Of a stretch of 64,000 nucleotides of DNA, positions 22,912-34,896 are shown piece by piece (the first letter of the stretch is position 1; each line of letters opens with the position of its first letter). The stretch is taken from assembly GCF_033473495.1 (NCBI RefSeq), contig NC_088936.1:4526001-4590000 (forward strand). Reading direction: 5' to 3'. The notes below the pieces were generated by a model, which was not told the origin of the DNA, made no database searches, and saw nothing but the letters and a program-made list of their open reading frames with translations. The translations under genes and the position numbers were made by a program. The DNA is from Cercospora beticola (taxonomy: Eukaryota > Ascomycota > Dothideomycetes > Mycosphaerellales > Mycosphaerellaceae).

Positions 22912-23273
22912 CCAGCTGGGTGTTTGTTGGAGTAGGAGTGAAGGGATTTTGTGACAATATGAGCGTTTGTGTGGGCCCTTTGGCCGAGGTTTTGCCGCTG
23001 CTACTTTGACCTCACTCACTGGACAATAGTGATGTTTGAAAACTCACAAGTCAACAAGAGCATTCATGCGCATTGCTGCCAACAATACTAGAGGTCGTCA
23101 AAAGAATACGGAAAATGAGCCAAATGGAACCAAGAGTATCCAACAGATTTGTTTGGGTTAATACTACGTCCTTTTCTATCGAGCCCGACTTTTGATCTCA
23201 CACAGAAGCAGAAACACCAATACACTAATGCCATGCCCATCTAGACACCATCGACTGCGCTCACGAGCAACCC
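22912..23273. other. Short intergenic region
   Basis: Between the tRNA-Gln 5' end and the stop of the small secreted protein gene. Nothing else is seen. Confidence 0.5.
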
Positions 23274-24150
23274 TCACTGTGGAGGGTGGCCCTCAAACGG
23301 CGTAGGGGACGCAGCCGCAGCCATGGCTGAAATGATTGAGAAAAGGGAAGGGTGTCCTCCAACGGCGTCGACCGTGAGGGTTCCATTCTAAGGGCAATCG
23401 TGTCAGTCAACATTCGATCCAAGATGTAGTACCGCGTGAGATAGTAACGATTCGGAAGGAAAGCCGTCTCAAGAACTCACCGCGATGCGAGCCTGCAGGG
23501 TAAAATGTTTATCATCATCATTCTCTGGAGCAGCAGTGGCTCCTGGAGCAACAGGGACTGTATGAGTTTCGGTCTGGAAGCAAAAGCATCAGCCAATATT
23601 CAATTTCGGTACAGTACCGTGCAGGATATCAACGATGGGAGGAAAGAGAAAAAGTGTCTCGAACACTCACAGCCATAACCTCATGGACAGCGCGCGCCAC
23701 ATTGGCAACCTTGGAGCCATCGTCGTCGTAGAAGCAACCTTCGAGTTTGCAATGGAAAGCACGAGGTGAGGTACCAGGTACGTTTGCCATATTCGGAGCC
23801 TCTGGAACGTGGGTGGACTTGGGTTTTCCGCCGGCGATGACTGGCGTGTTTGTGTTTGTGGAGGTTGTCTTCGCGCTATGCGCAAACTTTTGGCCGAGGA
23901 CGACAGGAAGAGTGGGAGCTAGGGTCTTGACTGATGGGAACACGTCCTGCTCAGTCGGGTCTGCAACGGCGGCCTCGGTTGGAGCAGGCCCCCAGAGGTC
24001 GGCGGTGCTGACCTTGGCCTTTGGGTCGACGACGGCTGAAGTAGCAGCGGCAATTGTACTGCTGAGATGGCCCGAAGGGAGGACGAGCTGCGGTGCAGCC
24101 ATGGCGTGAGCAGCTAAGACCGCGACGGATGAGAGGGTGGAGGGACGCAT
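23274..24150 (-). CDS. Small secreted protein of unknown function
   Basis: I do not recognise a family. Three exons: 23671-24150, 23481-23573 and 23274-23387; introns of 97 and 93 bp are longer than most here but have GTGAGT donors and CAG/TAG acceptors with frame kept; 228 aa. A signal peptide ends near Ala-Met-Ala-Ala. The middle is rich in Ala, Thr, Pro and Lys, like a cell wall or apoplastic protein. A short conserved-looking core has two cysteines (FHCKLEGCFYDDDG) and is followed by an acidic run (NDDDD). It could be a wall-associated protein or a host-directed secreted protein; nothing in the sequence decides. The ATG at 24150 begins the only frame with a signal peptide. Confidence 0.7.
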
Positions 24151-24948
24151 GACTGCTGTGTACTACACGTAGTCTGGTGTATTGAAGTCGAATGGTCGTG
24201 TGTGTCAGTTGGAAGCAAGAGAACAGAACAGGAGCTGAGAGCGAGGCCTGCGTTTTGTGCCCTCTCTGTTTCCTCTGTTTCCTCTGTTTGCGGATGTGCT
24301 GGAGTGCCCACTTCAGAGCCTTGGATTGTGCTCAAACTTAGGAGTTCGACGGGAGGTCAGTTCCAGTGTTTTCTGTTCGGCATCTCAAGTTGAACTTTGG
24401 ACTACGTATCGCATGGTGCTCGCATGGAGTTTACGTCTGCGTGAGTATGAAGGGTCCTGGTTGTCAGAGAGCGGTACTTCGACTAGTGTATCGATCCAGA
24501 GTATCGATTTTCCCAAGGTAACAATCCTCCGAAGTTGCACAACTGAGCTGAATGAATGGGTCTGGAGTTCGGAGTCGGTACTGCTGACCGTCTGGGTCCG
24601 GCTCGTGGGTGTGATCTTGCCATATACATCCTGAACGCGTATGGTGACGTTGACAGTGGTATGGTACCGGCTGAAAAGGTGGCAACAAAGTCTGTCGTGG
24701 ACGACGCGTACACATCGACCAACAATGTCGGGTGTTGTAGACAATGAGAGGCGACGTGAGGTGTCGTCGGGGTGCCGAACCACGGTTCACAAAAAATGTC
24801 CATCCGAGCCTGCCGAAAACTAGTCGATCTTTGGTTAACTTGCCGTGGAGTTTGCACCTGTCAATTCCGCCGCTGCCGATCGATAGCTGACAGTTGAGTG
24901 CTGCTACCGCCATGAAATTGCTTCATTATGTCAAACCTATATGCACAT
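24151..24948. other. Intergenic, promoter of the small secreted protein
   Basis: About 800 bp. A short 9-bp tandem repeat (CTGTTTCCT, three units) lies near 24265-24292. The short frames around 24385-24913 lie on top of each other in several frames and are not supported. Confidence 0.45.
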
Positions 24949-26101
24949 CTATAGCTTAGCCTGGATCTCACTCGCGGGTTTGCCGCGGATATCTGCGGGT
25001 GGCTGCTTATCAACAATGAGACTTGATGCCTGTTGCAAGCTCTCAATCGCCTCCTTCTCTATCCTTGACACCAAAACCTCGCAAGATGGGATATCGTGGA
25101 TGACACCAATGACTTGGCCAGCGGTCCATACCTATTATCATTTGTCAGCTTGTCGCTTTTTCTTTTTGAGACTAGCGGTTATAACTTACGCCAAAATCTG
25201 GGTCTCCGTTCTGGAAGACCTTCCTACCGCGCTGCCCGCTGACCAGAGGGCCAACGGAGGCAAATTCCTTCGTGTTGGGATCGTTCTCAATCTGGTATGC
25301 TTCTGTGCTGACCTTGTTCTTGAACAAGCGCGATGTGTTCTTCCATTTCCTCAGCACTAGCTGTGTGTCTGTCTCTTGCGCCTTCACGATGCTCTCCTTG
25401 ATGTTGTGGTGGATAGGCGCCTCCAGCGTGCACATGAATCGCGTGCCCATGTTGATACCCACTGCGCCGAGGTTCAGCGCCGCAGCCAGACCTTGACCAT
25501 CGGCAAAGCCTCCGGAGGCAATGAAGGGAACGGGCATGACTTGGCGGGCGCGGTTGAGGAGGATCAGGTTCGTGATGTCGTGCTCGCCGACGTGGCCGGC
25601 GCACTCGAAGCCGTCAATGGACAGGAAGTCGACGCCGAGCTTGACAGCGCTCATGGCGTGGCGGATGGTGGTGCACTTGTGCAGGATCACACACGGCGGG
25701 TCGGCTTCCTTCAGCTGCTTGATGATGGGGCCCGGCGAGTTGCCAGCCGTCTCGACGATGCGGATACCCTCATCGATAATGGCCTGCGCGTAGGCGGGGT
25801 AGTCGGGCGGGTTGATCGAGGGGAGGAGGGTCAGGTTCACGCCAAAGGGCTTGTCGGTCATGGTTTTGCATTTCCGGATCTCTTTGCGCAGGTCGTCGGG
25901 CGTGGGCTGTGTGAGGGCAGTGAGGATACCGAGACCGCCGGCGTTGGACACGGCCGATGCGAGTTCAGCGTATCCGACCCATTGCATGCCACCTTGGACA
26001 ACGGGTACTGCGTCCTGTCAGTACTGCCTCATATCGAGTAGTCTCGCTTATATCGCACCTCGGATGCCCAGCTTGCGCGTGAGAGCAGTATTGAAAGGCA
26101 T
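24949..26101 (-). CDS. Nitronate monooxygenase (2-nitropropane dioxygenase family)
   Basis: FMN enzyme that oxidises propionate 3-nitronate and similar alkyl nitronates, protecting respiration from these toxins. Exons 26059-26101, 25190-26007 and 24949-25131; introns 51 and 58 bp; 347 aa. The TIM-barrel landmarks are VPVVQGGMQWVG at the N terminus (intron 1 interrupts the codon just before), SNAGGLGILTA, SIDGFECAGHVGEHD, PFIASGGFADGQG and INMGTRFM for phosphate binding of FMN. The first exon codes only 14 residues; the ATG at 26101 gives the usual start close to the first strand. The last exon (VWTAGQVIGVIHD) restores the C-terminal helix that is lost if the intron is read through. Confidence 0.92.
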
Positions 26102-27044
26102 GGTTGTGGTAGTCTGGAGTCTATACCGTTAGATCGGAGGAGAGAAGTATGAAGGCAGACAAATGGCAAGGAAATGTAGTCCTACGACACGCTCTAATCA
26201 AGTCAGAGAGCCTAGGTCGGTGGTGCTATCAGTGATCACGCTCTTCTGCCGTGCTAATTGTCGGCCGCATCGACGTCTGCACGCCTGAGGGCCGAGGTCA
26301 TCAGGTCCCTGCAGGCGTGGAAGTGGTGATTGGCACGGCTCTCCCTCCGTCCCCAGTCGTCTCGCATGTGACGGTAAATGCGGTTCTGCCTTTGTCTTGG
26401 AATGACATGGCCCAGCACGGCGCGCACATCTTTCATCAGACATCGCCCAGAGCAGCAGCATGCGGTACTGGCAGCCGTGCAGGTGCGAGAAATGACCGAG
26501 TCGAATCAACAGGTGGAGATCCGTCCAAACAGAAAGAGCAGTGATGATGGGAGCAAAAGAGAAAGCACATGGGAGGAGGAACAGCCATGGACATTGCCTG
26601 GGAAATGTGAAGAGATACAAGCACAGCAAGGAGGACCGGCGTGAAGATTGCTGCGAGGCATATTTCAATGCCGTGGAGCTGTTCATACCACACAAATCAA
26701 GAGACTCCAATCTATGCAATGCGCCTGAGCATGTACTTCGGTCGGTCCTCGAGTCACGACTTGTCTGCACGCGGGTGTACTTTGCAGAGCGTTGTCAGAG
26801 CAGCCTCGCGGTCACCGGCATATTTCCTAGCTACATCTCAGGGCAAGAGACGTGAAAGCTGTATGCAGTATGCTTCTGCTGCGGGCGAAGCCCAAACGGC
26901 CGACAACTTCGCATGCATCATCAACATCCTAGCTTCTGCGCCAGCAGCAATCTCGAGTGAGCCTCGAGTCCTTCAACATTCGAGGGCTCAGTATTGACTT
27001 GCCATACTTTCTTCCACCCCCGCGAATCAAAGTCAGTGCCCAAG
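26102..27044. other. Intergenic between nitronate monooxygenase and small membrane protein
   Basis: Divergent promoter region of about 940 bp. A minus-strand frame (26436-26693) is hydrophobic but has no start or family support. No RNA gene seen. Confidence 0.45.
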
Positions 27045-27580
27045 ATGGTGAGACGTAGGTACTAACTTCTGCAAGAACTACACCAGACAACTCACAGAAA
27101 ACAGGCAACGCACCTCGCCTCACTCTCGGCTCCGAAGATGCCGTCTACAATCTGACCAGCGACGACCAAACCCTTCCCGAGCACTTCTCTCTTCTCCGCC
27201 CATCAGAGCAATCCTTCGATGCCATCCTCTTCAATATCTGGATGACCGTCTTCGCCGTCTGTGGTGGAACCGCTGCCGTCGCTTCGCTGGTACTCTACGC
27301 TATCGCTCTCGTCAAGGTCAAATTGCGGAAGTTCTTCCACGTTCAGGAGCAGTCACCAAAAGCGCTCGAGTGGAAGAAGGTGGTTACGGTGTCCCTGTGT
27401 GCAGTGGCATACCATCTCGCCGTTGTCGCCATTTGGTACGCCATCCCGGATGCGAGCTGGGTGAGCTCTGGATTATCGCACGTGGCTGCCCGCAGTGCGA
27501 GACTTATTGTGAGGGCTGAGATTGGAGCTTCTATGATTGTGGGCGGGTTCGTGATGGGGCTGAAGTTGTTGTTCGATTGA
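27045..27580 (+). CDS. Small membrane protein of unknown function
   Basis: Family not recognised. The main exon (27098-27580) encodes 161 codons to the stop: a soluble N terminus of about 45 residues, then three hydrophobic segments (IWMTVFAVCGGTAAVASLVLYAIALV; VVTVSLCAVAYHLAVVAIWY; a C-terminal GASMIVGGFVMGLKLLF), suggesting an endomembrane protein. The frame has no ATG near its 5' end, but an ATG at 27045 is followed directly by GTGAGA, a TACTAAC branch site and an in-frame CACAG acceptor at 27097, so the first coding exon would be the start codon alone and the product 161 aa. An initiation at the internal ATG at 27242 (112 aa) is the alternative but would lose the conserved-looking N terminus. 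Confidence 0.65.
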
Positions 27581-27777
27581 GCACATCCCATTCATCTTGA
27601 CGCAAAATGGACCAGATGCGATTGAACGGCTTATGCCGACTAGTCAAGGTTTGTCAAAGCACGATGAATGGCAGCACGACATTGAGTGACGCCTACAGGC
27701 GAGAGTAAGTCAAGGAATACATCTTCTTTCTTCTACTCTGGGCCGCGTATGGAACTAGCTCTCCTCGTCCGCCCCCT

Positions 27778-28847
27778 CTAAATATCCCTCGACCGATTCA
27801 ACCCCTTCAACCGATGTTCAAAATCCTCCTTCGGAATATCCTCCACCTCCTTCGGCCTCTGCAACGTCACCCCACTCCTCTTCTCCCACCCGACCAAAGC
27901 CTTCGTATGATCCGCATTCTGCTCCACCTCCTTAAGCGCATCCCCCAAATACCTCCTGGTCAAACCAGGTAATTCTGTTTCAAACCCATTATACTGCATG
28001 AAATCCTCTGTGATCCCCAGATCTTTGACCAACAACGCCAGCCCAAAACCAGAATTATACCGCCCTGTCAAGCCATCTCTTCGGAATGTATCTAATGTAG
28101 GGAAGCATACGCCTGTCCCTACGTTCAAGACATCGATCATTTGCTTTGGGTCTAAGCCGTATTTTTGTCCTGTTACCAAGCTATCGCTTAAGGCGCAGAT
28201 GGAGGATGCCATGATGTAGTTATTCAACGTTTTCATCGCGTGGCCGTTGCCGAGTTTTCCCATGTGGAAGACGTAGCGTGCCATGGTGCGAATGATGGGC
28301 TCGGCTTTGGCGAAGACGGCGGGAGAGTCGGCGCCGACTATGAGGGTGGATTCGCCGCCGTCGGTGGCGTGCATGTAGGTCTGGGTGATGGGTGAGTCGA
28401 CGAGTTCGAGTTGGTGTTCCGCGAGTTCTTTGCCGAGGGCGATTGTATCGAAGGGAGAGGATGAGGAGGTGTCGATGATGATTGTACCTGGAGGTGTCAA
28501 TTGGTTTCTCTGTGTTCGTTCTTGTGTCTCATCTCCGTCCGCTTACCTGGCTTCAAGCATCGAGCAAAGTTGTCTTTGCCGAGAAGCACTTCTCTCACGA
28601 TCTTGCCTTGCGGAAGCATGGTAACAATAACCTCGCAATCCGCAAACGCCTCTGCTTTCCCATTCGCAGCAGTGGTGTTTGGCCATTCCGAGACAGCCTT
28701 CTGGACTTGTGCCTCGTTCACGTCGTGCACGACTACATGGTAGCCGGCTTTGGGCAGATTCGAGGCCATGCTGAAGCCTGCATTCCCGAGGCCGATGTAT
28801 CCAACATTTTTTACTGCAGGTGCTTGCCCGTTCGTGGTAGGAGGCAT
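27778..28847 (-). CDS. 3-hydroxyisobutyrate dehydrogenase-like (beta-hydroxyacid dehydrogenase) enzyme
   Basis: NAD(P)-dependent beta-hydroxyacid dehydrogenase family member; relatives act on 3-hydroxyisobutyrate in valine breakdown, on 6-phosphogluconate or on glyoxylate. Exons 28547-28847 and 27778-28487 join over a 59-bp intron (GTAAGC...CAG); 336 aa. The dinucleotide motif is VGYIGLGNAGFSMASNL; the substrate-binding segment SPITQTYMHATDGGESTLIVG replaces the canonical DAPVSGG by DSPITQ; and the catalytic lysine is in GNGHAMKTLNNYIM (G-x3-K-x2-N-N). No mitochondrial presequence is evident, so valine catabolism in the matrix is not assured. The ATG at 28847 is well supported by the following Rossmann strand. 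Confidence 0.87.
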
Positions 28848-29216
28848 GTTGCTGGAAATCTAGGCTGTATGGGTAGTGATATGCAAAAACCAATGTCAAG
28901 GCAGAAAAGTGAGGAAATTTGGTCCAGGGTGCTCTCCTACGCTGAACACGAATAAATGCCTACGCCATGCCATCATGCCCTGCGATTTCGGACGAGGGGC
29001 AGAAGTCCAATGCCAGAGGGGATGTCATTGTAGAGTCGATCCTTTACTCTGCGGAGAAGAAAGCTTGGGGAAGTGCTCGAGACGAGGCTGCGTGAGGAAA
29101 GTCTGCCGGTGGGCGTCATCGTTGGAGGCAGTTCTGGATCCCTTGGGTGCTCGTCCAATGTCCTCCGCATTACCATACAGCTGCCGTACAGACGTCAGCT
29201 TCTCTTCGTCGTCAGA
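28848..29216. other. Intergenic, upstream of the dehydrogenase gene
   Basis: Short region with nothing recognisable apart from the promoter of the dehydrogenase and the 3' flank of the NTF2-like gene. Confidence 0.5.
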
Positions 29217-29702
29217 CTATTCCCACGCAACCATTTCTCCAGCAGCGAAGCTGGTCTGCTTCACCCACTTCCACTCGCCTTCCAGCAACCTATACTCGAT
29301 TTGGAACAGGCCCTTCTTGACAACGCCAGGCGGGTCCCCAAACTTTTCCGCTCTCGCAAACACCTCCCCGCGATCAAGTGTGCTATTCATCGTGGTGTAT
29401 AAGTCGACGAACTCGATATGATAGGAAGGTGTCGTAGACGTGACTTGCTCCAAATGGCGCAAGAGGCCACGAATACCGAACTCTTGTCCCGACATGGTAG
29501 AAAGTATGGTGTCGGGCGCCACAGAGCTCCATGCTGAAGATTTGGGATCAAAATCTCTTGTGTTGACTGCGTTCGCGACCGCAAATGTCATTCTTTCGAG
29601 AGTCTCAAGGGCCTCACTCCGCCTCTTGAGTGATCGCGGGGTATCTTTGCTGCATGAAGTAGGTTCAACGACAGCTCCAAAGGCCGAGTACATAGTTGAC
29701 AT
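29217..29702 (-). CDS. NTF2/SnoaL-like fold protein
   Basis: Single exon, 161 aa from the first ATG at 29702; upstream the frame is open but only from a TTG. Two-thirds of the protein fits the cone-shaped alpha+beta fold of NTF2/SnoaL proteins: an N-terminal helix (ETLERMTFAVANAVNTRDF), a segment like those that line the cavity (FGIRGLLRHLEQV), and four long strands rich in alternating hydrophobic residues (YHIEFVDLYTTM, GEVFARAEKF, LFQIEYRLLEGEWKWVKQTSF). Members range from polyketide cyclases to binding proteins; no catalytic residues can be named. It lies between the dehydrogenase and PBN1 on the same strand, without evident functional link. Confidence 0.65.
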   Translation of the reverse strand: MSTMYSAFGAVVEPTSCSKDTPRSLKRRSEALETLERMTFAVANAVNTRDFDPKSSAWSSVAPDTILSTMSGQEFGIRGLLRHLEQVTSTTPSYHIEFVDLYTTMNSTLDRGEVFARAEKFGDPPGVVKKGLFQIEYRLLEGEWKWVKQTSFAAGEMVAWE

Positions 29703-29895
29703 GCCACCAATCAGTGCTGAGGGGCGAGACGATATGCAACATCGTGAATCGTTGTCCTCCGCAGCCCTATATTTCAAGGAAGGCTCTTCAGCTCGCTAAG
29801 TAGCGCAGATCGCCGAGATGATGTGCCCCACACACGAGATACAATCCGCCCGTTCTGTGTTACACGGAAACGGTCATCCAGCCTGTCATATTACA

Positions 29896-31544
29896 TTATC
29901 GAGTCTTCTTTCCGGCGATCGGTTGTTTCGATGCATCTTTGGCAGTTGCGTTTCTGTCTCTTCCAGCACCTAGCGCGCCCCGACCAGCAAATAGCTTCCA
30001 CGATATCCAAGCAAATCCTATCACTACAGCGAGAAGTGTCCCAAGAGGCACCCAAGTAGCCTGGGCAGGATCCAGTACTGGTACGCGTAGCTGCTCGACA
30101 AGACGTCCACTTTGAGGATTGGCCGGTACGTGGTAGAACATAGTCTTTGGACCAAAGAGCCCATCGTAGCCCAAGTTGATGCGATCGAATGGGTTTGTGC
30201 TCATTTTCAAGCCCTCTTCGGCTTCGCATGCCCAGAAAACGACAGGCCACGGAACATCGATGGTCGTGTGTCCAGTCTTAGAGGCAGTAGCATTCAGGTA
30301 TCGTAAATGCATGGGAATTGTGACTGTCCAGTTGCCTTTGGGTGGCCCAGCGCCTTTTGGAGAGGCCAACTCGAACAGTGAAACAGAGCCCCACTGCTTT
30401 ACCACCCAGTTTGGTGCTTCCAGATCCTCCTCACCGCTCAGAGCGCGCAGAGCCACGAGATTTTGTGAGGCAAGGAACAGATCGTCCTCGAACTGATACC
30501 TGTCCAGAAACAGCGTCGAAGGGTTTGTCATGTATGCGTGAAGCGAGCAGGCTTTCTCGGGGCTCGGCGATGTGAGGGATTCGGCGGAAAAGATAATCTC
30601 GAGTTTGGGATGCAACCCCGTTGGCTTCTGAAAGTTCGCAGAATACGTTGTACGATCGTTCGAAGGGAGAGAATGGTGTCTGGAGGGGAACGAGAATAGT
30701 GTTGGTTTGGGCTTATCGTCTTCACCTACCACAGTCAGATAGCCGCCCAATTTGTGCTCTTCTGGCTCATCTGCCTGCTCCGGCGACAGAATGCCCACTT
30801 CGAGTCGCTCTTCTGGTTGAATTTTGTGCACTCTTCCTGGGATGCCATCTCCATCGGCCGCAGATGACGGTGGCGAAAGAATGCTGATTGTCACGGCATG
30901 ATTGATGACATCAAAATCATAGTCCACATATGCAGCACCTGAAGTATCTGCAATGACTTTGCACAGCTGTCCACTGGTGGACGCAACTGGGAGTCCCGGG
31001 CAAAGCTGGTCCACTACGTGCTGCGATATCGTGTTCAAATCATCTACTCCATGATAAAACTGGTATGTAGAAGAGCTCGCGAACCTCTCGGATAAAACAG
31101 GTGGTCTGGGGTAGGCGCCAAGTTCAGAACTGCAGATTAGCTCTCGCTCATTCAGTCCCAGCAAGTGACCAAGCTCAGAGCAGAGCTTGTTTCCGGATGT
31201 TCCTGGCCTGCTTGGTGGCGTGAAGAAGGCATGGAGACCGGGTGGTAACGTTGATACTGCGGGCGAGAGTGCAGGATAGTTGCGTGGGGACACTACCCGG
31301 ACATGCAGTTCGTGAAAGTCCTTGAGGAATTCTTGCACCTGACAACGCCAATCTCAACTTCGTATTCTCGATAACTTGTCATGCCGCTTACCGGAAGGGG
31401 CAGCTCGGACAAGCCAAGCGTTATACGACGCTCAACTGCAGCGGTCGTGGCCTGCCGGAAAGTGAGGTCGTCCTTGCCGGCGCTGATGTCCGCCGGATCG
31501 ACGCCGGTGCCGCGGGGCAGCAGATATGTGATCCTCTGCCTCAT
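29896..31544 (-). CDS. PBN1: PBN1/PIG-X, GPI mannosyltransferase I subunit
   Basis: ER membrane protein that stabilises the GPI mannosyltransferase Gpi14/PIG-M, adding the first mannose to GPI anchors, and also helps ER processing of vacuolar protease B in yeast. Exons 31392-31544 and 29896-31338 over a 53-bp intron; 531 aa. The N terminus MRQRITYLL is typical of fungal PBN1. The luminal part ends in the PIG-X domain core (TVTIPMHLRYLN, PWPVVFWAC, NPFD), and a single C-terminal transmembrane helix (WVPLGTLLAVVIGFAWISWKLF) is followed by a lysine-rich tail ending KKTR. An in-frame ATG at 31688 would add 48 residues with no family match, so the downstream start is preferred. Confidence 0.88.
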
Positions 31545-32453
31545 GCTGAACGGCAGATGCGGCGGCGCGGGTGTGTTGATGGACGGGATGGGGTGTTGAT
31601 GCTTGTTGGATGGAAGAGCAAGGGTGGTGGCTTCGTCGTGAGCACAGACGCGTGTGGAGAACGCGTTTCTCAACGTCTCTAGCACCATTCCTCCGACATG
31701 CCTCTACAGCCCATGGCGACTACCTCTACCGACACCAGCACATGGCATTCAAGACGCCATAAACGAGGGTCCGGGCATGCTCTGCTGTCTGCATCTTGAC
31801 TGCCGTGTTGCGGGAGTCGCCGTGCGTGTGCAATATTGCCATATTTGACATGTCCCGCCTCGCATAGCCCGTGTTCAGCTCATGCGGGCCTACAAAAGAC
31901 GAGATTCGGCTCCCGAACGACCAGACTGGTCAATGTCGCTCTATACGCAACAACCACTAGAGCAGCACAGCTCTCCCCATCTGGGGCCCCAGACGGCGTC
32001 CTTCGGAAGTGCCCATAGAGTGTGGAGGTGGCGCACAGCCTACAGTAGCCTGTTCATCCTCGGCGATCTGCTCTTCGCCACGGACGCACATGCGCCTGGG
32101 CATGGACATGATGGAGTCCGGATCGCACTGTGCGCGCCAGGCTGGACGTGTCTGCACACATGGACGAGATTCAACATCCTCGTATGCAGCTGCCAGTTGA
32201 AACACAATTCCAACGGCCATGGTACAGTAAATTCGAAAACGCGCATGATCTGCAACTCGGCGCCGCGGCTGGCGGAATGCTTAAGTTCCAAGCACAGGCT
32301 GTTCGTAATGGAACCGAGGATCAGCGTTCGCTGCGTATTCCACATGCACCGCTTTGGGACTTTTTGGAGCCATCTTGACTGGACATATAATGTGTAACGT
32401 CTCGCAATTCTAGGAAAGTCCATTGATCTCGTCTGCAGAGAGGTCTAGGAACG
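31545..32453. promoter_or_regulatory. Divergent promoter region, PBN1 and carboxylesterase
   Basis: 909 bp between two divergent start codons. No gene, tRNA or repeat that I can support; the region may contain the longer PBN1 leader described above. Confidence 0.45.
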
Positions 32454-34163
32454 ATGCGCTTCTCCCACTTTTCTCTGCTGGGCATTTTCGCCGCGGTCCA
32501 TGCCACTCCGCTTGAGCAAAGGCAAGCTGCAAACCCGACAGTAACTATCAACAATGGCAGAGTAATCGGCACTGTCACTGGCGTATCGAATCAGCCAAGT
32601 GCACCTCCAGTCAAGGCCTTCTTGGGTATTCCGTATGCGCAGCCTCCGACTGGTGCTCGACGATTTGCTCCTCCCGAGCCAGCGACTCCATGGAGATCGC
32701 CACTGCGGGCACAGAAACTCCCTCCAGCATGTCTGCAACAATTCGGTATGAACAAATCCTTCGGCAAAAAGTTGCCTCTGCTGATCACTCGCTGCAGCAA
32801 ACGAAAAGACGAAGCAATATTTCAACAACCCAACTCTCCCTCCACCGGCTGAGAGTGAAGACTGCTTGTACCTGAATGTGTTCGCTCCGAGAGGTGCTAG
32901 CCCGACCAGAACTAAGGCTGTGATGTTTTGGCTGTACGGTGGTAACAACCAATTTGGCACAGCATCCTTAGCATTCTACAATGGAAGTTCGCTTGCGGCC
33001 AACGAGGATGTCGTAGTTGTTGCTATCAACTATAGGACCAATAGTGAGTGCTTCCTGCGCATATCAAGACATCGTGCTAATTGTTGCAAACAGTGTTTGG
33101 CTTTTCCAACTCACCTCAAATTCCCTTTGGCCAGCAGAACAGTGCCTTCCTGGACCAGCGCTTGGCCCTGCAATGGGTGCAGCAGAATATCCAGCAGTTC
33201 GGCGGAGATCCTGCTCGCGTGACAATATTTGGAGAGAGCGCAGGAGGCTACGATGTGAAGCAGCTTCTTGCGAATCCACCAAGCCCCCTGCCCTTCCGAG
33301 CAGCGATCATGCAATCGCAGAACCAGGCCGCCCTTGGCGTCGGCCTTGCTAGTTACAACCAGGTGGCATCCAACTTTGGCTGCAGTACCGCGCCGTCTGT
33401 CATTGACTGCCTGCGCAAAGTACCCGCCACCGACATCCAGGCATACATTACACAGAATAGCCTGAGCTTTCCCGATGTTACTGGTGACGGCACAAGCGTA
33501 GGGAAGCAAGCGCTGCCGAACATTCTCTCCGGGAAGTTCGCAAACGTGCCGGTCTTGATCGGGACCAACAAGAATGAAGCTTCCGTCTTCCTCGACCTCT
33601 TTGGTCTGAACACTGGCTCGACCACTCCGGCTACTCTAAACTCGACTCTCGCGAACTACGGCTTCCAAGGCATATCTGAGGGCACGATACAATCTCTGTA
33701 CCCAACTCTGGCCAATGCTGGATTCAAACTTATCGATCGTGTTGTCACCGATCTCTTGTTCACCTGTTCCACCAGGACGCTCGCGGATGCGATCAAAGTG
33801 TCCGGTCGCCCAATCTGGCGGTACTGGTACGAAGGTGTCTTTCCAAACCTCAGCATTTTCCCCAACGCTGGAGCTTGGCACAGCAGCGAGATCCCGTCTG
33901 TGTGGGGCACGTATTTTGCTGCCGGCGCGACTCCCACCCAAGTCGCGCTGAGCAAGTACATGCAAGGCGTGTGGGCAGGATTCGCGAAGAATCCTGGGAA
34001 TGGCGCGCCGTGGCCCAGGTTGGGCAGCAGCTTTGGTAGAGAGCTGGGAGTGCTGGGCGGCGAAGGCAACCCGAGCGGCGAGGAGACAAGGCCTTTGATC
34101 GAGACGGATGCGCCTTGTGCTGTGTTTTCGCCGTTGTTGATCGCGGCGGGTCAGGCTTATTAG
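32454..34163 (+). CDS. Secreted type-B carboxylesterase/lipase
   Basis: Extracellular alpha/beta-hydrolase of the cholinesterase-like group, hydrolysing carboxylic esters. Exons 32454-32745, 32798-33043 and 33094-34163; introns 52 and 50 bp; 535 aa. A signal peptide (FSLLGIFAAVHA) and a KexB-like site (LEQRQ) start the protein. Family motifs: AFLGIPYAQPPTG, EDCLYLNVF, the oxyanion-region GGNNQFG, and the nucleophile elbow GESAGG with Ser228. The acidic partner is Glu341 (GTNKNEASVF) and the histidine His442 (WHSSEIPSVWG). The second splice generates RTNMFGF, the usual NYRTNxFGF segment. After the active Ser the common S-V is replaced by Y-D-V. Spelling of the substrate is not possible. Confidence 0.93.
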
Positions 34164-34896
34164 GTAAAGGTTACAAGTTCCGTAGGCTCGTTTCTTGTTC
34201 GCGGTAGTGCAAAGTGCAGGATGTAGTAAACGCAATGCATGAAGTGCATAAAAGTTGTGGTGCCGTTGAAGTCAAGCAAGGAAGGAGCGCGCCAGCTTGA
34301 CTTCACCTGGTCCATCGTCACTCGCGTTGGACCTCTACACAACATTGTTACCACACATATCACTGCCAATTCTCCGTCGCAGCGCATCGACACACACGTC
34401 GTCGGACGCATGTCACAATACAAGAAACTTCCGGACCTGATCTCCATGCATCGATGTGCCACCCAAGAAAAAGTACTTGACGATCACCATCACTCGATCT
34501 TTCCAACGAGACTCAGATTTCTCTCAGATGCAAGATCAACGATAGGAACAGATCAAATAGACCGCGAAGTGGTGGCCGTCTCAGAAAGCTGCCGCAATGT
34601 CGCCCATCGTGCACGGCTGACCAAATTCATGTCCTTCGAGCGATTTACAAAAAGACAAAGTTCTGCTGCAGCCAGGCGACCATGACAGTTTACAAAGCTG
34701 GAATACATCTTGCTGAACAGTCTGCAAAAAGCTATCAGCCTGCTATACCCCGATGGTGGTGTACGGAACACCCTGCTGGCTGCCAGGGCCGTAGGGGATG
34801 GTGTTGTCCAATTCTGCAGCTCTGAGCCTCCAGCAAAAAGCAAAAAGACTGGCGATGAACGGATTGAACGTTCTGAATCGTTACGATCACAAGATT
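34164..34896. other. Intergenic between carboxylesterase and tRNA-His
   Basis: No gene. Short overlapping frames on both strands only. Confidence 0.45.
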
